Of a stretch of 64,000 nt of DNA, positions 1-12,764 are shown piece by piece. The notes beneath the pieces were generated by a model. It saw only the letters and a list, made by a program, of their open reading frames with translations, was not told the origin of the DNA and did not search any database. The position numbers and the translations under genes are program-made. The stretch comes from Pyropia yezoensis (taxonomy: Eukaryota > Rhodophyta > Bangiophyceae > Bangiales > Bangiaceae): contig CM020619.1 of NCBI GenBank assembly GCA_009829735.1, forward strand, positions 5,162,083 to 5,226,082, given 5' to 3'. The stretch's first letter is position 1. Each line of letters starts with the position of its first letter.

Positions 1-2183
1 GGTGGCCCTCTCCGAAGCAAGGGGGGCGCGCGACCGGGTGGCCTCGTTGCTGCAGCCCCCGGGGGGGGGACTTTTGCTACCGAGACGGTGGAAAGGGTGG
101 TTGCCGCCCCCGATGTCACCGAGGGGGGGAGTACCGCGGGGCCAGTTTCGAGCGGGAAGGTCAGGGAGGGGGGGCGGGCGCACGGCCAGCGGTGCCCGCC
201 GCGGGCGTCGCTCCCATGGGACCGACGGTAGAGGCCCCCACCAGCCTCGGCCGGTGCCATCTGTGTTGATATCCCCCCCACCCTCCGCTCATTGTAGTTG
301 CTGTCCATGTCGCTGTCCGCTCCCCTTGCGCCGTCGCCGCCCCAGCGCGCCCGGCCCCAGCCGGACATGAGCACCGCGTCGGCATCAAAGGCCTCCACGG
401 TGCCATCGACGGCCGCTGCGGCGGCCTCGGCGCGGCGGCGGCGTCTGTCCGCGCTGCCGAGCGTGGGCGCGACGGGGGCGCCCCAGCCGCCACGCCCACT
501 GAGCATGGTCGGCGTGCGGGGGGCCGCCAGCCCCCCCCGAGCGGACGCGGGTTAGGGCCCCCGTAGGGCGACATGCCGCCACCACCACCGCCGCCTCCGC
601 AGCCGCGACCGATGTGGGGCGGCGCCGGCGTGCCATCGCCGGCGGCGGCAATGGCAGCCGCGTCCCAGCGCAGGCGACGCTTGCGCGTGGTCTCGTGGGC
701 GCCGCCCCAAACGCCGGCCGGCGTTGCCGCGTTACGCGAGCGGCCCAGCCGCGCACCGCAACGCCACCATCGCTGCCGTTGCTGCCGTCGCCGTTTCCCA
801 GTGCGAACTGCGCCCCCGCCACTGTCACCGCGGTGATGCTCGTCACAGTCGACGGCACCACCGCCGCTGCTGCCGGCGAACGGCGCGGGGCCGGCCTCGG
901 ACGGCGGCTCGGCGTCTGAGGTTGGCGGATCTGGTGGGCGCGGCGGCAGGGCTGGGGCGTGGGCTGGCAGATTGGGCGCCCCCCCCCCCGTCGGCCCCCC
1001 CGCCGCCGCCACGGCGACCACACCCACACCCTACGGCGGGGCGGCGCCGGGCGTCGGGGCGGGCACGGCAGCGAGGGGGGTGGTCGCGGCGGTGCGCGGG
1101 TAGTGCTGGACTGGGGGGGGCGACCCCCCCACCCGACGGCCCCCTAGCCGACGTCAAGGCGGCCGCCGCCTCCGGCCACGGCCGGGCGGCGGTGGCCCGC
1201 GGCTGCGCCATGCCGGTAGCGGCGGCAAGGCGCGGCGGCGGCGGAAGGACCGCGGCGGCCGCGGGTGCGCCGGTAGCTGGCAGCCGGCCGGCCGCGGCGA
1301 CCAGGCTGGCGGGGGCGGGTGGTGGCGGGGCGGACGACGTCGGCGTGGGCGGCGGAGCCGGCCGCGTCGCCCCCTCGTCGACGCGGGGCGACACCACGGC
1401 GGCGGCAGCGGCGGTGGTGGCGGCGGCAAGGGGTGGCGTGCCGGCGGCTGGCGTCCGACGGGCCGCTGCAGACGGGTTGGCCGCGGCAGGCAGCAACGGG
1501 CCTGGCGGTGGGAGCGGCGAGAGAGGGGGGAGGACGCGTGGCGGAGGGGTGCGACCCCCCTGAGGAGGGGTGCCACCCCCCTCACTTCGCCCCCCATCTC
1601 CCGCCTCGGCCGCTGTCTCGGCCGCCCGCGCCGCCTCCATGGCGGCAGGCGGCGGCGCTACAGAGGCAGCGGCAGCGGCGGCGACGTCGGTAAGCGGCGG
1701 GGTGGCCGGCGCTGTGCCGGGCGCGTCGGGCGGCCAGCCGGCTTGGGGCGTCGGTGGTGGCGGTGGGACTCCCCCCGTTGTCCCCCTCACGGCCTCGGGC
1801 GGCGACGCCGCCGCCCCCACCGCCGCCGCTATGGCAACGCGTGGGGGCGACGTGGCGCAGGTTGCGGCTCCGAGGGGTGCCTCCACGGCGGTGGCCGCGA
1901 CGGCCGACGGGCTGGCGGCGGCGGGGGAGCTCGCGGCGGCGGGTGGCTGGGGGGGTTGCGCCTTCGTAGGCGGCGGAGGGGAGGGGCGTGGCGGCGGGGG
2001 GTGTTCTCCCCCCGTCGCCCTCCCCACCGTCTCCGGAGGTGGCGCCGCCGCCCCCACCGCTTCCGCTGTTGCAGCGAGCGTCGGTGGCGCGGCGCTGATG
2101 GTGGTGCCGATGGGTGGCGTCGCGCCGGCGACGGCGACGGGCACAGAGCCCACCGTGGCGGACGCGGAGGCCGCCGCCGGTGG
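1..2183 (-). CDS. Hypothetical Ala/Pro-rich protein, incomplete at both ends, frame broken at homopolymers
   Basis: No known domain is recognised. On the minus strand an Ala/Pro-rich frame is open from a stop near 2184 to a TGA at 845-843. From about 980 to 540 the more coding-like frame is another one, with a short basic stretch (ETTRKRRLRWDAA) and MSPYGGPNPRP. After the G run at about 533-540 (minus sense) the first frame is open again to the left edge. There it reads a varied, non-repetitive sequence such as DGTVEAFDADAVLMSGWG and DSDMDSNYNERRVGG. That last stretch is the best evidence that something here is coding, and it has no stop before base 1. No ATG lies between the upstream stop and the start of the open frame, so a 5' exon or a further frame change is missing. 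A TAG near 1036 in the second frame could instead lie in a small intron. Function unknown. Confidence 0.35.
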
Positions 2184-3544
2184 CTACTACATTCCCCTCC
2201 AATATGTACGTGCATGTACATTCCCCTCCTTACTCTTGCGCTGGAGTAGCGGGTGTGCCAGTTGATACAGTTTAATAAGCCCACGACCGCGGAGGTGGGC
2301 ATGCAGTCCCCGGAGGACACCCGACAGCCCCACGCGGTCGCAGGACGCAGGAAGAAGCCTGCGGCCCCCAAGGTAGATCTACCCTCGAGGGTAACCGAAC
2401 GTGCTCCGCGAGGAGAGGAAGGTAAAGTGCATCGTTACTTGTTGCTTGTCTCCGCGTAACTCCAATTCGAGCCTACCGGTCGGGTGACGGGCGCCCGAGG
2501 TACAATTGTACCCACCGGGCGGATGGCGGCAACGACTGACACCGCCTGCTGCGGCGAGGGCCGGCGCTGCCCGGACGAGGGCGACCTGCACGCCCGAGAG
2601 CGGGCACGGGCTGCGGCGCGCCACACTTGGTGTGCCCGCCCGCGCGGTGCACGCGGTCGGCCGGCGGCGCCCTGGCCGGGCGCCCGCCACCGGTACAAGA
2701 CCACCGCCGCTCTGAGCTGCTCTCCCTCTCCCGCCCGCCCGGCACGTCCGTCGTCTTCGCGCCTCCCGCCCACCTCCCTGCGCGACGACGCTTGCACATC
2801 TGTCGTCTTCGGGTGGGCCTGTTGGAGCTTCCGTGTTGTACCACGGACACGCGTTTGTATCCTTTGTTGTTTCTTTTCTTTATGCCGCAACCCAAAGAAT
2901 AAAAACACTGTCAATGGCTATGCGGCGCCGCTCCAGCTCTACCCTGTTCAGAAAGGAAAGAGTAAGCCGAAGTCAGGCGCGCGCACATCACCGCAAGCGC
3001 CACATGGCGGCAAGCCGGTATGGCGGGGGGCATCCCCCGCCTCGGCCACCGTGTCGCGCGAGGTGTCCGCCAGCAGCGCCGCCGCCGCCCCCGCGTGGAC
3101 GCCCGCGCAGGCGCGCGGCGGCGCCGCGGCGTCGGGGCCGCGCCGCGCGCGCCATCGGAGGCCGCTGGCCCCGCGTACGCGCCCCACGCGGCTGTAACAG
3201 CGCCCATCTCTTGGCGCGCCGTCGCCCAGTCGCCCCCCACCCACGCGGCGACCGCAGCCGGCGACGCGGTGTCGGCCGCAGCGGCAGCCTCGGCGACACC
3301 CGCCCCTCGCGCATCGGTCGCTGGGAGAGAAAGCGCCAATAGCTCCCGTGCCGCGTCCGCGGGGCAGCGCAGTACGAGCGCCAACGTACCCGGGCTCCGC
3401 TCGATTGAAGCCCCGCACGCCGTGATGCGGGTCGGGTCGGGTCGCGGCGGCCATGGCGGCAGCCACGGGCGTAGCGGCGACAACAACCGCAGCGGCGCGT
3501 CGGTAGGCCTTCCGGCGCGGCCGTCGGGGTCCGGTGGAGGCCGA
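2184..3544. other. Unassigned interval with a 13-bp direct repeat and low-complexity frames
   Basis: A 13-bp direct repeat (TACATTCCCCTCC) occurs near 2189 and 2218 and flanks a small palindromic TGTACGTGCATGTACA-like stretch. From about 2880 the GC content rises again. Frames on both strands (minus 2911-3486, plus 3020-3616) are open but show no domain. The minus one has a fairly varied composition (for example DWATARQEMGAVTAAWGAY) and might be an exon of a neighbouring gene. No RNA gene is seen. Confidence 0.4.
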
Positions 3545-3887
3545 TCAGGGAGCGCCCCCGGCCGACACGACCGTGTGGCCGACGCTCGAGCGCAGCGTCC
3601 GAGTGTGTCTCAATAGCTCACCGTGTGTGGCGGGTGGTGGCAGAGGCGGTAGCGAAGGGGGCGGAGGCGGCGGTGGGGGCGGTGGCCGTGGCGGCCGGGG
3701 TGGCCGCGGCGATGGAGGGGGTGGCGCAGGCCGTGGAGGTGCCTGCGGCGGTGGCAGCGGCGGCGTCGGCGGGCGCACCGTCCGCCGCCACCCCGACACC
3801 GCGGCGACCGGGCCGGCCGCCGCCACGGAGGTTGCAGTGAAAGTCGCGGCGGAAACCACCACCGCGTTTGCTGCCACCCGCCAAGCG

Positions 3888-3929
<42 letters not shown>

Positions 3930-5358
3930 GAGCCCGCGGCGCGGGGGGGGAATAGGAAGCGCAAGCGCGCCCTTCGGGCCGCCCCTGCCCGCCGGCAGCG
4001 CGTCGCCCAGAGGCAAGAGTCCGCCGATGCGCCCGGCGGGACGGCTGCGGCGGCGGCCGGCACCGCTGGGCCATCACCGGCACACGCCCTCCCAAGGTGG
4101 CTATCACGCACAGCCGTGCGCACCCCGGTGGCGGCGGCAGCGGCTGACGCGGCGGCGCTCGCCGCTGTCGGTACAACCCCCCTCCCACCCCCCTTTTTCT
4201 TGGGCTGCCCCACCCTACACCCGCCGTCACCACTGCTGACGACGACCGTACCCCGCCACTTGGCTGCCCCGGCGCCGGCGCCGGCGGTAGCGGTGCTGCC
4301 CGAAGGGGCGGCCGCGGTGCACCCCCGGCTCCCCCCCCGCCTGTCTCCGAGGGCGCCCTGTCGCCGCCGCCGTGCGCGAGCGTGCCGCCGCCGGTGCGGG
4401 CCAGGTCGGCGCCGCCGGCGTCGTGGCGGCCGTCTCCGACGCCGCCGCCGCTGCCGCCGCCGGTCGACCATGAGGCGGCGGCGATGGCTGCCGCCGAAGC
4501 CACCGCCCTCCCCACAGCCGACGCCTGCGCCCAGACCGACGCCGACGCCGACGCGTACGCGTCGCTGCTGCCCGCGGCCCCGCCGCGGGCGGCGCCCGCC
4601 CCCCCCCCCTCGGCCGTGCCGGCCGCGTCGCCGCCGCGGTTGCTGCAGCGGCGCCGGTCGTTATCCAGCTGCCGCTGCCGCCCGCCGCCCCGCACGTGGT
4701 ACCGCGGCGGCGGTGGCCGGTCCCTGTTGAGCTGCCGCGGCCGCCGCCGTGGCTGCCCCTCTTGCCGTCGCCGGGGCGCGCACCGCGGCCGGAGGTGTCG
4801 GAAGCGCTCCCCGGCGCAGCCGACGCGGCACAGCTGCAGCGGCGGCAACTAACCCCCGCCGAACCCTCCCCTCTCAAGTCGGGGTCCGTTACCCGGTAGA
4901 CGATGCTGCCCAGCTGGAGCGTCAAGCCCCCCGCGCCGTCTTCGTCGTAGTAGGCCGACGAGCCAGGAGTCGGGAGCCGCTTGACCTCACCCGCACCGGC
5001 GCCGCCCCCGTCGAACGTCAGCAGCGGGTCGTGCGGCAAGGGCAGCCGCGGCGTCGCGGCGACCGCGTCGACGTCGGCGAGGCAGTTGGCTCAGCCGTCG
5101 TCCAGGTCGAGCACCTACGGCGGCGGACGCGCCGCCGCCGACGCGCGGGTGACGCCATTCATCGGCGACAGGCCACAGCCAGACGCGGCCGACGGGGTGC
5201 CCGGGACACCGTCGAGGCCAAAACCACCACCGCCGCCGCTGCCACGGTCACCGTCGCGGCCACCGCCACCCAGCTCACCTGACCCCACCACGCCCGCTGG
5301 GTCCCGCCCCCCCCCCTCCCCGCCTCACCGCTGCCGCCGCCACCGCGGGGCGGTCCAT
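3545..5358 (-). CDS. Probable but unresolved coding region, possibly a pseudogene of a membrane or secreted protein
   Basis: No family is recognised. A pyrimidine-rich leader (purine-rich on the plus strand, about 5519-5580) precedes an ATG at 5358. Reading on across the 10-base G run at 5316-5307 with one base added gives a hydrophobic, signal-anchor-like segment (VAVAATVTVAAAAVVVLAS) followed by a basic stretch and a stop near 5159. Around 5079-4900 another frame carries clearly coding-like text (ANCLADVDAVAATPRLPLP, then SAYYDEDGAGGLTLQLGSIV), but it has a TAG and a TGA just upstream. Downstream, coding-like segments continue in successive frames, changing at C/G runs near 4600 and 4330, to a stop at 3545. 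It may be a gene with undetected introns and under-called homopolymers, or a decayed copy. Exact structure cannot be given. Confidence 0.27.
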
Positions 5359-5673
5359 CACGGTGCCGCCGGGCTACCGCGCCAGCCGCATCGGGGCGCG
5401 CCGCTTGCCCCCCACCCCGCGTCGTCGACACCGGACAAAAAAATGGTCACCCACCACCACCAGGAGAAGCAAAAGAGTCGTGGTGCGGGGGCAGACGGGC
5501 GGCAGGGAAACGCGGTCAGAGAAGAGGAGGAGGGAGGGGGGGGATGGGAGTGTGATGGTAGTGGTGGGGATGGTACCACTCCCCCGGCCCGGTCCCGCGC
5601 CCACGCCGCGCCGGCCGCGCCGCTACGGCGACAGCGGCGCACGACAGAAGCAAAAGCTGCGAGGCGGCGCTCA

Positions 5674-5720
5674 CCCCCCCCCCCCCCCCCCCCCCGGGCG
5701 GCGGGGGGGGGGGGGGGGAT

Positions 5721-5761
<41 letters not shown>

Positions 5762-5788
5762 CGGGGGCGGGGCCCCCCCCCCCCCCCC
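5674..5788. repeat. Homopolymer cluster: C22, G41 and C16
   Basis: A run of 22 C (5674-5695) is followed by G-rich sequence, an uninterrupted run of 41 G (5721-5761) and a run of 16 C (5773-5788). It can form hairpins or quadruplexes, and the run lengths as read are likely unreliable. Frames crossing it should not be trusted. Confidence 0.9.
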
Positions 5789-6420
5789 GCAGCCGGAGCC
5801 TGTGCGGCGGCTTGCACCCTCCTTCACTCTTGCTGCAACAGCACCCTCCCCCCACCCCGTTGCCATGGCTACCAGCACCCCCCGCGCTGGGGCTACTGCC
5901 ACTGCCACGGCCCCCGGCGACCGCCGCCGCCGCCGCTGCCGTCCCCCACCCGCCTACCTGGCCGCCCGCCTACTCGCCCGCCCGCGCCATCCCCGCCGCC
6001 CCCACCTCTCCCACGTGGACACCCCAGCCAGCCAGTCAGCCAGCCGACGCGCCCCAGAGAAAGCTCCTCGTTCGCCACAGCATAGGGCTCAGGGGAGAGG
6101 GGAAAGAACAGGGAAGAAAGCGGCAGAGCGAAAGGGGTGGGGGAAGGCACACCACCCCCCGCGACCGTGCTGCCGCGCCGCAACGCACCGTGGGCATCCA
6201 GCACGCCGCCCCACGACCAGAACGCCATCCACCCCCCCCCCCCCCCCCCCCTACGTGCCCGCCGGCGGCAGCAGCCAGTGGGGGTGAGGGGGAGAGACGC
6301 GGGGGGGGAGGGGGGCGGGCCCACAGACGACAGGGTCGTGGGGCGTGATGGCCGCCGCCGCCGCCCCCGCCCCCCCCGCCAGGGGGCCGCCCGTCCGCGG
6401 CGGGGGGGGCCCGACACGCA

Positions 6421-6431
6421 AGGCGGCGGCA

Positions 6432-6462
<31 letters not shown>

Positions 6463-6698
6463 GCAGCCAGCGGCGAAAGGCAGAAGCGGCCGGCGGCGGG
6501 GCAGCGGCGGGGGAGGCGGCGGTGGCGGCCAGCCAGCGCCGGGAGGCGGACGTGGCCGGCGGCGGGGCGGCGGCGGCGGCGGCGGGGCGGCGGCGGCGGC
6601 GGTGGGGCGGCGGCGGCGGCGGCGGGGCGGCAGCGGGAGGGGCGGTGGCGGCGGACAGCCAGCGCCGGGAGGCGGACGCGGCCGGCGGCGGTGGCTGC

Positions 6699-6738
<40 letters not shown>
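6421..6738. repeat. GGC trinucleotide and degenerate minisatellite block
   Basis: Near-continuous (GGC)n is interspersed with a unit containing agccagcgccgggaggcgga at about 6530 and 6655 and a diverged copy near 6460. It reads as Ala/Gly/Arg repeats in any frame. Confidence 0.75.
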
Positions 6739-6739
<1 letters not shown>

Positions 6740-7480
6740 TCAGCGAGCGGTGGGAGGCGGAAGCGGCCGTCGGCAGGGCGGCGCGCGGCAAAGCCAGCGG
6801 CGGCCGGGGGCTTCGTCAGGGCAGCCGCGGCAAATGTGCCGCGGCGGCCGCGCCCGCCGTGACGGCAACGGAGGGGATGCTGACACTCCCCCCCGCCGCG
6901 ATGCCGACCGGGCCCGCGGTGCGTGCCGCGTCGCGGCCGCAACCGCCGCGACGGCAACGGCAGGCGGAGCGCCAGCAGCGGCTGCAGCAGCAGCGGCGAC
7001 AAGGTGGGGGGGGAGGGCGGACAAGGGGAGCGGGCTTGTATGGTGCCGGCGGCGGCCACCCACCGGCGGCGGCCACCGCGCCCCCCCCCACGGCGTCGGC
7101 CGTCGCCGCCGCTGCCGCGCGGTCGTGCGCGTTTGGCGACGGTGCCGCGGCACCCCCACGGGGGCCGTAGCCTACGGTCCGAAAGGTAAACGACCGGCAG
7201 CTGCGTCGGGCGGTGCGGGGGACGGAGGCAAGCTCCCACGGCGTCGCGGCGTGCGCGGGGGAGTGGCATCCGCCCACGCCCAGGGGCCGTGGCGTGGTGC
7301 GTTGAAGTCGCAACCGCGGGCGGGCCGGATGATGAAAAAGGCCCAGACACCTCGCATGAAGTCCTTTGTTAGTGACAAGTCCTGGCTATCTGCTTGGAGC
7401 TCGACAGGAATAGTGTTCGGGCGCGGGAAAGGTCGGCTCAGGCCCGGGATCGGGGGGGTGCCCCGGGAAAGGCCGTGAGG

Positions 7481-10400
7481 GGCACTCCTTAGCTAATCTG
7501 GCCTAATCGTTCGGGCACGACTTTTCCCGGACGGGAGCATGCCTAAAGGTATATCTCATGCTATTAGGCGCGTGATATTGTTGCTGTGCAGCAACGACAG
7601 GTTCTCAGGTGGGCCTGAGACTTGGCACACGGCGTCAGGATGATCGTCCCGTGGTGGCAGTAAGAAAAACCCGAGCGAGAATGATGTCGAGCTCGCTGTA
7701 CAGGGTCGAATGGCAGGCCGGTGAGCGCACATGCTGGAGCCCTCGCCAGCGTACGCCCAAACTTTCGTTAAAAGATATTTTACGCGGATCAACGTTCTGT
7801 CCGCACTCAGTGAAGCCCTCAGGGCGCCCTGAGGCGGACGTATATTCAAAGGTGGCCCCCCTCAATTCAATTTCACGAAATCTTGCTCGTATCGGATCAC
7901 GCAACGGACGGCGCTTCAGCATGCGGGGAGGTCCGTTGAACGACGTACGAGCAGTTTTTTCGTCCGGTCACTGGTTCCAGCCTTTTTGCATGTCTATTGC
8001 GCCTTTTTGGCGACCTCGCCACGTTGGAAGTCTGATACTCAGAAGCCAGGTAGCGACGAACGTGCAGAAAACTCGTGCAGAACGCGCCAGTCGATGTCTT
8101 CATGTCGCCCTCCAGGACGGAGAACACATTAAAAAAGAAAAGGCAGTGCACCAGCTGTGATGAACTTCAGATTATCTTTCTTTTGGTGTGACGGACGCCT
8201 CTCGCCGATCGCGTCTTCATACACTTCTGCTGGCACAAAGATTGGCGTTGCTCATCGGCCTTATTCCATGAGATACACCTTGAGTCAAGGCCCAGTGTAG
8301 CGGCTCTTTTGGATTTTCATTCCAAGTCGTATCTCATCATTGGCTGCAGCCTATCAATTCTCATGTGTCATTGGGCAGGGGACGGTGTCAGTCCTTTGGA
8401 CATGCTCGTGGTCGAGAATGTACACTTTGCCTCACTTGGAAAGGTCAATGCCCCTTCTCGGCGCGTTAGGCCCAGTGAACATTCGAGTGCCTCTGCATCT
8501 TCGTTGAATGTTTTGTTCCCATCACAGCACCGCACCAGCGCGCCGCCCCACAATGGCGACGGCCTCGTCTGGCACTCGTCACGCGCTCGTCTCCGCCTGC
8601 CCCACCCATCGTGACACATCAGTTGCTCTCCCCTCCCCGCGCCTGTCAAGCATCTTCTACGGTGTGCGTTGCCCCCCGTCCGTCATCTCCTTGTCTTCGA
8701 CGGCGGCTAGCAAGCATGTGCAGTTTGGCGTTCGGCTGCCGTCGGAGAAGGACGCTGGGGCAGGGGAGGCGAGGGGCCTCATTTCTTCTGCTGCAAACAG
8801 GACGCGGATCCATCCCCGCCACCCATCAAGCCACGACTGCACTGGAATCTCTCCACGCCATAAAGCTCCTTTCGGCGGGCTTCCCCCCTCAAGCCGCACT
8901 GTGCGGGGTGTCCCCCCCCCCCCCTCCCTCCTACTTTGCAGCATCATTGTTGAGTGGCTGGCAAGTATGCGCCCTTCTGCGTGTGGTGGCAGGCGCGGCG
9001 GTGCGCGAGGGGGGGGGACGGGAAGCTCGACAGACTGCTTCCACTTTGATGCCTCCACGGAGGTCTTGAGGAAAAGGATACAGCACCCACGGCATCTGAA
9101 CACATGCACCTTCCTAGGAGTAGGTGGAGCCACGGCCAGTGAGAAGTAGGTCTCAATTTATGCCACGAGAGAGATGGTGCGGACGGTGGAAGCTATTCGT
9201 CGCTGTTTCGAGTTCTGAGAACCAGCAGCGTGGGGGAGACGTCCAAGATTTGGCACACGCACCATGGCTCCTCTGCTGCACGGAACCCGACACTTTCGCT
9301 CTGCTGCATCTCGTACAGCGAGCGAGAGAACAAAAAGAAAACTCCAAACGACAGCAGATGTCTGCGTGAAGACAGCTGTACGGCCGCTGGCCGTCGTGGT
9401 GCTTCGCAGCCGGCGGGAAGTCCGGAAGCGTCGTCGAACATTGGCGCATCGAGTCGAATTTGCGCCGACGGATGAGGGTCTCGAAGGTCTCATCTGCACG
9501 GATCAAATGTGCGCTTGCAGGCCGACGCTTTTCGCCAGCGTTTCCTCCGACCTGTGTCAGATTGGAGCAGCGTCTTGTAATGGGGGAGGAAGACGCAAGT
9601 CAAATATCAATCCAAAAGAGCCACCTTGACTAAATTTAGGCGTGGGAGTATAACCCATACGTCCAGCTGGCGACGGTGCGTCGTCCACGAAGATTGGGCC
9701 GTTTTTTTTCTGTTGACAAGTCTCCCTTGTTCGTGCGTCAAGTGGCTGCCGCTTGCCCCAGCGCTGTTGACTGCGGGTCACTTTTTTTCCCGTTTCTCGC
9801 TCGTCTTGTTTTTTTGTCTTTCCGGCTGACGGCTGACACAGACGCTGGTGTGCCCCGTTCTCCGCGGCACACGGCGACCGTCGCCGCCGGCAGCCGTGAC
9901 CCCTCGCGCAGAGACGGGGGGCGGCTCCAACTTGTCACGCGTGAGCCGGGGTCTGGCGGGTGGCCGTGGCACCACAGCCTCCCCCCCCCCCCCCCCCCCG
10001 CCTCCCGGCTCTCAATGACCAACCAGACCAGGTGCGGCGAGTACAAACTCAACGTGACTGGGGGGCGGCCCCGCCCCGAAGCTCTCCCCTCTCGGACGGG
10101 TGCACGGTGCTGTACATTTTTGTGCACCCGTTGTGGCGGTGGCGTGCACAGGGGCGGCGCTGGGTTCCTCAAACGGGCCGTCCACGTCGAGTGGAAGGGT
10201 GTCTGACGGGCTCCGCAACCACACGCCCGTGATCAAGGCCAAGTGTGCGGTTGGCTCCCCCCGAGCCTTATGAAGCCCGTGTAGGCTGCGACTGGCTGCA
10301 GTGGGAGGGTAGGGCGCAAGGGAGGCTCCCACGCCGCCGGCCATGGAAGGCAGGCACAGTTGCTGGGTCGCCACTCTGAGACCGTTTTGCTGCCGGGACA

Positions 10401-10830
10401 GTAGCCGAAAAGGGTGCTCGATCCGCTGCAAGGGGCGGGAGCGTCCCAGACCCTGCCATCGTGACGAGGCACGTGCCTGTCACTGTACGCCGGGTGGCCA
10501 AACGCCACCAACCTGTCGAATCCCAGTGGACAATCGTCACTAAATATTTGCCGATCGCTGGGCACCCCCCAAGACCGGATCCGAGGCTGTGCCAGGAGGA
10601 AAGTGGTTTGTAGCCCCCCACCCTAAACGGCCTACGAGCACTTCTGTCCCGTCCTCGCCGGCGCACCATCCACACTGTCATTGCACGCTCCCAAAGAGAA
10701 TGGCGATGGAGGCGCTGGAAGGCGCGGACTGGCGGTGGGCGCTCAAACCGGGGAGTCGCCTGCACGGGCTCGGCCGTCGACCGTCCCAGCTCGAGTTTTG
10801 AGGTTCCGCAACCCTGCCGTTGCTGAACCA
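7481..10830. other. Lower-GC island without recognisable genes
   Basis: Base composition drops clearly below that of the flanks, and homopolymer runs become rare apart from a C run near 9981-9999. Short frames exist on both strands (for example minus 7635-7922 and 9153-9506). None shows a domain, a leader or a convincing start, and I see no terminal repeats. It could be intergenic DNA or a decayed mobile element. Confidence 0.5.
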
Positions 10831-12701
10831 ACTAGGTGGCGGAGGCGACGATGACTGTAAAGGGGCTCTTCCATTCCCCTCCCCCCCCCCCCTCTGCGGC
10901 ACGGTCACAGCGGCCGGCTGGCGTCGATGGGAATAGCCAATCACGCAGGTCTCCTTTGGGGGATGGTCGGTGGCGGGGGGAGTGGCCCCCCCCCCCCCCC
11001 CCCCCATACCAGTCGGGAGGGAGAGAGGGGAGATGCGGTGGGTCCCGGTGGGGGGTGTGGCGGGGGGAGAGGGAGAAGCGGTGCCGCGCCGACACCCGGA
11101 TTGGGCTCTCGCGCCGCTGGGCGGGCGGGCGCGGGGTGGGCGTCGGCCGGCTAGGCCTCCCTCCGCCCCCCCCCCCCCCTGCCGGATTGGGTCACCCGGC
11201 TGCACGGCCACTTTTATGGCTTTTGCTAGCAGCTGGAAGGTGGGCGGGCTCGCAGGGAAGAAGTGGGGGGGGGGGGGCTCCCGCCTGGCGCCCGCCTGGG
11301 GCTGGCGAGAGGGGCCGAGACTGGGACGCCCTCCAGACGGCTCCCGCGCAGCACCCCCCCAGCGGCGCCTACGTATCCCGCATTGGCGCGCCATGCCACT
11401 CCCCCCCCGCGTGTACACCGCGCCTGCTGTCAACGGCCGGGGCGCGGTGGGAGCGGGGCGCGGCGGGGTGGTCACACGCGCCTGGCGCCCGCGCGCCCCC
11501 CCTCCCCCCGCCGTACCACCCCCCCCACCGTTGTGCCTGGCTGGCGGCACTCCCGCCCCCCCGCCCCTAGAGAGTCCCCGACGACGACGCCGCCACCACG
11601 CACGGCAGGGTCAACCGTCGGGGGCGACTGGCCGCCTAGCGGTCGCCCGGTGGTGGCGGGGGACCGGGAGAGGAGCCCCGTGCGACGCGCTGTGCGCTGC
11701 CGCCGCGCGCGGCGGCAGCGCAACCCGCCCCGCGGGGGGGGGGGCGCGCGCGCGGGCGTCGGTTTTCTCCCTCCCGCTCACCACCCCGCTGCACCTTTTT
11801 CCGTGTCGACGTTTTGAGGTGGGGTGGGGGCGGTGGGGGGGCACGGCGGCCACGTGCCCAAAGCGTCTACGCGACGCGTCGGGCTGCGGCGCGCGGCAGC
11901 CGCCGCCGCTGCCGCTGCTGCCGCCGCGTGGGTGCCAGCCACCAGCGGCAGGCAGCGTCGCTGTCGGCACGGCCACCCCGTGCAGGGGTGGTGGGCGGTG
12001 GTGCTGGGCGGAGAGGAGCAGAGGGGAGGGGAGGGGAGGGGAGGGGGGGGGGAGGGGAGGCGGGGCGGCGGCAGCCCGCCGGCCACGCCGGCCCCGCAAA
12101 GGGGGGGGTGCTCTACGTGGCCACCCGGGGCGTGGCGTAGACGAGGAGGGGGGCAGGGTCGGGGGGTCGGCCGTCTGGGAGGGCACCTGCCCCGCGGGTG
12201 GTCGTTGTGCCCTCTGTCTCGGCGCCGAGGCAGCGGAAGGGAGGGGCCGCCGCCGCCTGGCTGGCGGCCGCGGGGGGACCGCGGCTGCTGCCACTCTCCC
12301 CCCCGTGGCCTCTGCGGGGGAGGAGCGCCTCGGCTCCTGGCCGCCTGCCGGCCCTGCGTCTTATTCCGCCGTCTCCCCCCCCCCCCCCCCCCACCAGACC
12401 GCCCGCCCCCTTCCCCCTCGCGCACCGCGCTCGGCGGTCCTGCCCCCCACCCACCCACCACGTTCGCCACCGGGTCTCTCTGACCGACGACGCACCCGCC
12501 ACCCGCCCACGCCGGTGACCCCCCCCCCTCCCTTTCACAACCACATCCTCCCCTGCCCCCCCCCCACGCCCCCCGCCCCCCGCCCCCCCCATCTATTGTC
12601 CACGGTGTCAGCGGGGGTGTGGGGGTGTGGTGGGGGGCGCGCATTGACGACGGGCACGACGACGCGCAGGATGCACGGGCCGCCTGCCGCCGCTGGCGGC
12701 A

Positions 12702-12764
<63 letters not shown>

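Larger units (their letters stand above)
5359..7480. other. Homopolymer- and GGC-rich interval, no resolvable gene
   Basis: This interval holds a purine-rich block (5519-5580), the long C and G runs listed separately, and GGC/GCC repeats. It also holds a degenerate tandem near 6460, 6530 and 6655 whose plus-strand reading repeats SQRREAD-AAGGG. Many frames are open on both strands, but their composition is what GC repeats alone would give. An ATG with a good Kozak context lies at 5866 on the plus strand (gccATGG), but the following frame shows no domain. A gene cannot be excluded. Confidence 0.4.
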
